Assembly (NCBI GenBank): GCA_964618405.1
Contig: CAZUAY010000200.1
Location: 1-7,140, forward strand
Direction: 5' to 3'
DNA from: JBBQIY01 sp964618405
GTDB lineage: Bacteria; Verrucomicrobiota; Kiritimatiellia; RFP12; UBA3636
DNA: 7,140 nt
The notes under the pieces were generated by a model. It saw nothing but the letters and a program-made list of their open reading frames with translations. It did not search any database and was not told the origin of the DNA. A program made the position numbers and the translations under genes. Positions 7,006 through 7,140 of this stretch are shown here, piece after piece (positions within the stretch are counted from its first letter, which is position 1; every line of letters begins with the position of its first letter).

Positions 7006-7041
7006 CGGTCAGTCGACGGGGGTGCCCCCGTTGACTGCCCG
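7006..7041. repeat. Strong GC-rich palindrome upstream of tolB
   Basis: Thirteen pairs (7010-7022 with 7025-7037), one of them G-T, close on the bases TG. One mismatch (7009/7038) is then followed by three more pairs, giving a 36-base inverted repeat with a run of five G against five C. It lies upstream of the predicted tolB promoter, so it is probably outside the tolB message. It may end a gene beyond the right edge, but no T run follows on either strand. The left arm overlaps a second inverted repeat, GACCG (6993-6997) with CGGTC (7006-7010), so the two folds cannot form together. Confidence 0.7.
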
Positions 7042-7047
7042 AGTACA

Positions 7048-7082
7048 GTCGCGAGTTGCGAGTTGCGAGTGGTGAGTTGCGA
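7048..7082. repeat. 7-bp tandem repeat, five units (GTTGCGA type)
   Basis: In steps of seven the + strand reads GTCGCGA, GTTGCGA, GTTGCGA, GTGGTGA, GTTGCGA. Two units are identical neighbours and the rest differ at one or two bases. A further GTTGTGA followed by GTTAC stands at 7129-7140 and runs off the window. The unit matches the 3434-3468 array at most positions (GTNGC followed by T or G, then A), in the same orientation. It is intergenic and lies upstream of the tolB promoter. Confidence 0.8.
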
Positions 7083-7085
7083 AAT

Positions 7086-7121
7086 AACTTTGTCGTTAGC
7101 TTTGTCGCTAACTTTGTCGAA
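7086..7121. repeat. 12-bp tandem repeat, three units (ARCTTTGTCG core)
   Basis: The three units are AACTTTGTCGTT, AGCTTTGTCGCT and AACTTTGTCGAA. Each contains a GTCG-based heptamer (GTCGTTA at 7092, GTCGCTA at 7104, GTCGAAC at 7116) separated by five-base pieces GCTTT and ACTTT. The block therefore looks like the neighbouring heptamer family spread out with spacers. I see no ORF or RNA gene in it. Confidence 0.75.
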
Positions 7122-7140
7122 CCAAGAAGTTGTGAGTTAC

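Larger units (their letters stand above)
6899..7140. other. 242-bp upstream region of tolB, no gene seen
   Basis: From left to right this stretch holds the AT-rich tolB leader, the predicted promoter, two overlapping inverted repeats, a heptamer array, a 12-bp tandem repeat and the start of another heptamer block at the edge. No credible coding frame or tRNA is visible. The outer half is repeat-dominated and differs clearly from the genes beside it. Confidence 0.7.

Noticed and set aside
7048..7140. The repeats at the right edge as a CRISPR array
   Set aside because: Units of 7 and 12 bp are contiguous or nearly so, with no 28-37 bp repeat and no unique spacers of constant length.

Overview
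The window is about 7.1 kb of ordinary-density bacterial DNA, roughly half G+C, from a diderm (Gram-negative-type) bacterium. The envelope evidence is a TolB periplasmic protein with a signal peptide and a Pal lipoprotein with a peptidoglycan-binding OmpA domain. The wording of Pal (GHCDERGTNEYN, AWSRNRRAEF), the gene pairing and the short intergenic repeats would fit a PVC-superphylum lineage (Verrucomicrobiota, Kiritimatiellota or Lentisphaerota). That placement is an impression from memory of protein style, not a demonstrated result.

Layout: the left 1.2 kb is the 3' third of carB on the + strand, the large subunit of carbamoyl-phosphate synthase; its 5' part lies outside the window. A near-perfect hairpin at 1254-1281 separates it from everything else, which lies on the - strand and reads right to left: tolB (6898-5657), pal (5598-5044), tilS (4959-3520, possible TTG start at 4974) and an unrecognised 688-residue protein (3373-1307). 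That last protein has EF-hand-like loops near its N-terminus and three membrane segments near its C-terminus. A plausible sigma70-type promoter lies ahead of tolB (6951-6980). Spacings of 58 and about 84 bp make tolB-pal-tilS a likely operon. The 146-bp spacer before the unknown gene leaves its membership open.

Function: TolB and Pal are the periplasmic and outer-membrane ends of the Tol-Pal system, which ties the outer membrane to peptidoglycan and helps constrict it at division. TilS makes the lysidine that lets the AUA-reading isoleucine tRNA work. CarB makes carbamoyl phosphate for pyrimidines and arginine. All four are housekeeping genes; only the EF-hand/membrane protein is unassigned.

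The clearest structure outside genes is in two spacers, 3374-3519 and 6981-7140. Both carry degenerate 7-bp tandem repeats of one family (roughly GTNGC[T/G]A), and both carry the 9-mer AATCGGTCA. The right-hand spacer adds a strong 36-bp palindrome and a 12-bp tandem repeat that contains the same heptamer. This looks like a dispersed intergenic repeat family. I see no CRISPR array, tRNA, rRNA, transposase or convincing new multi-gene system.
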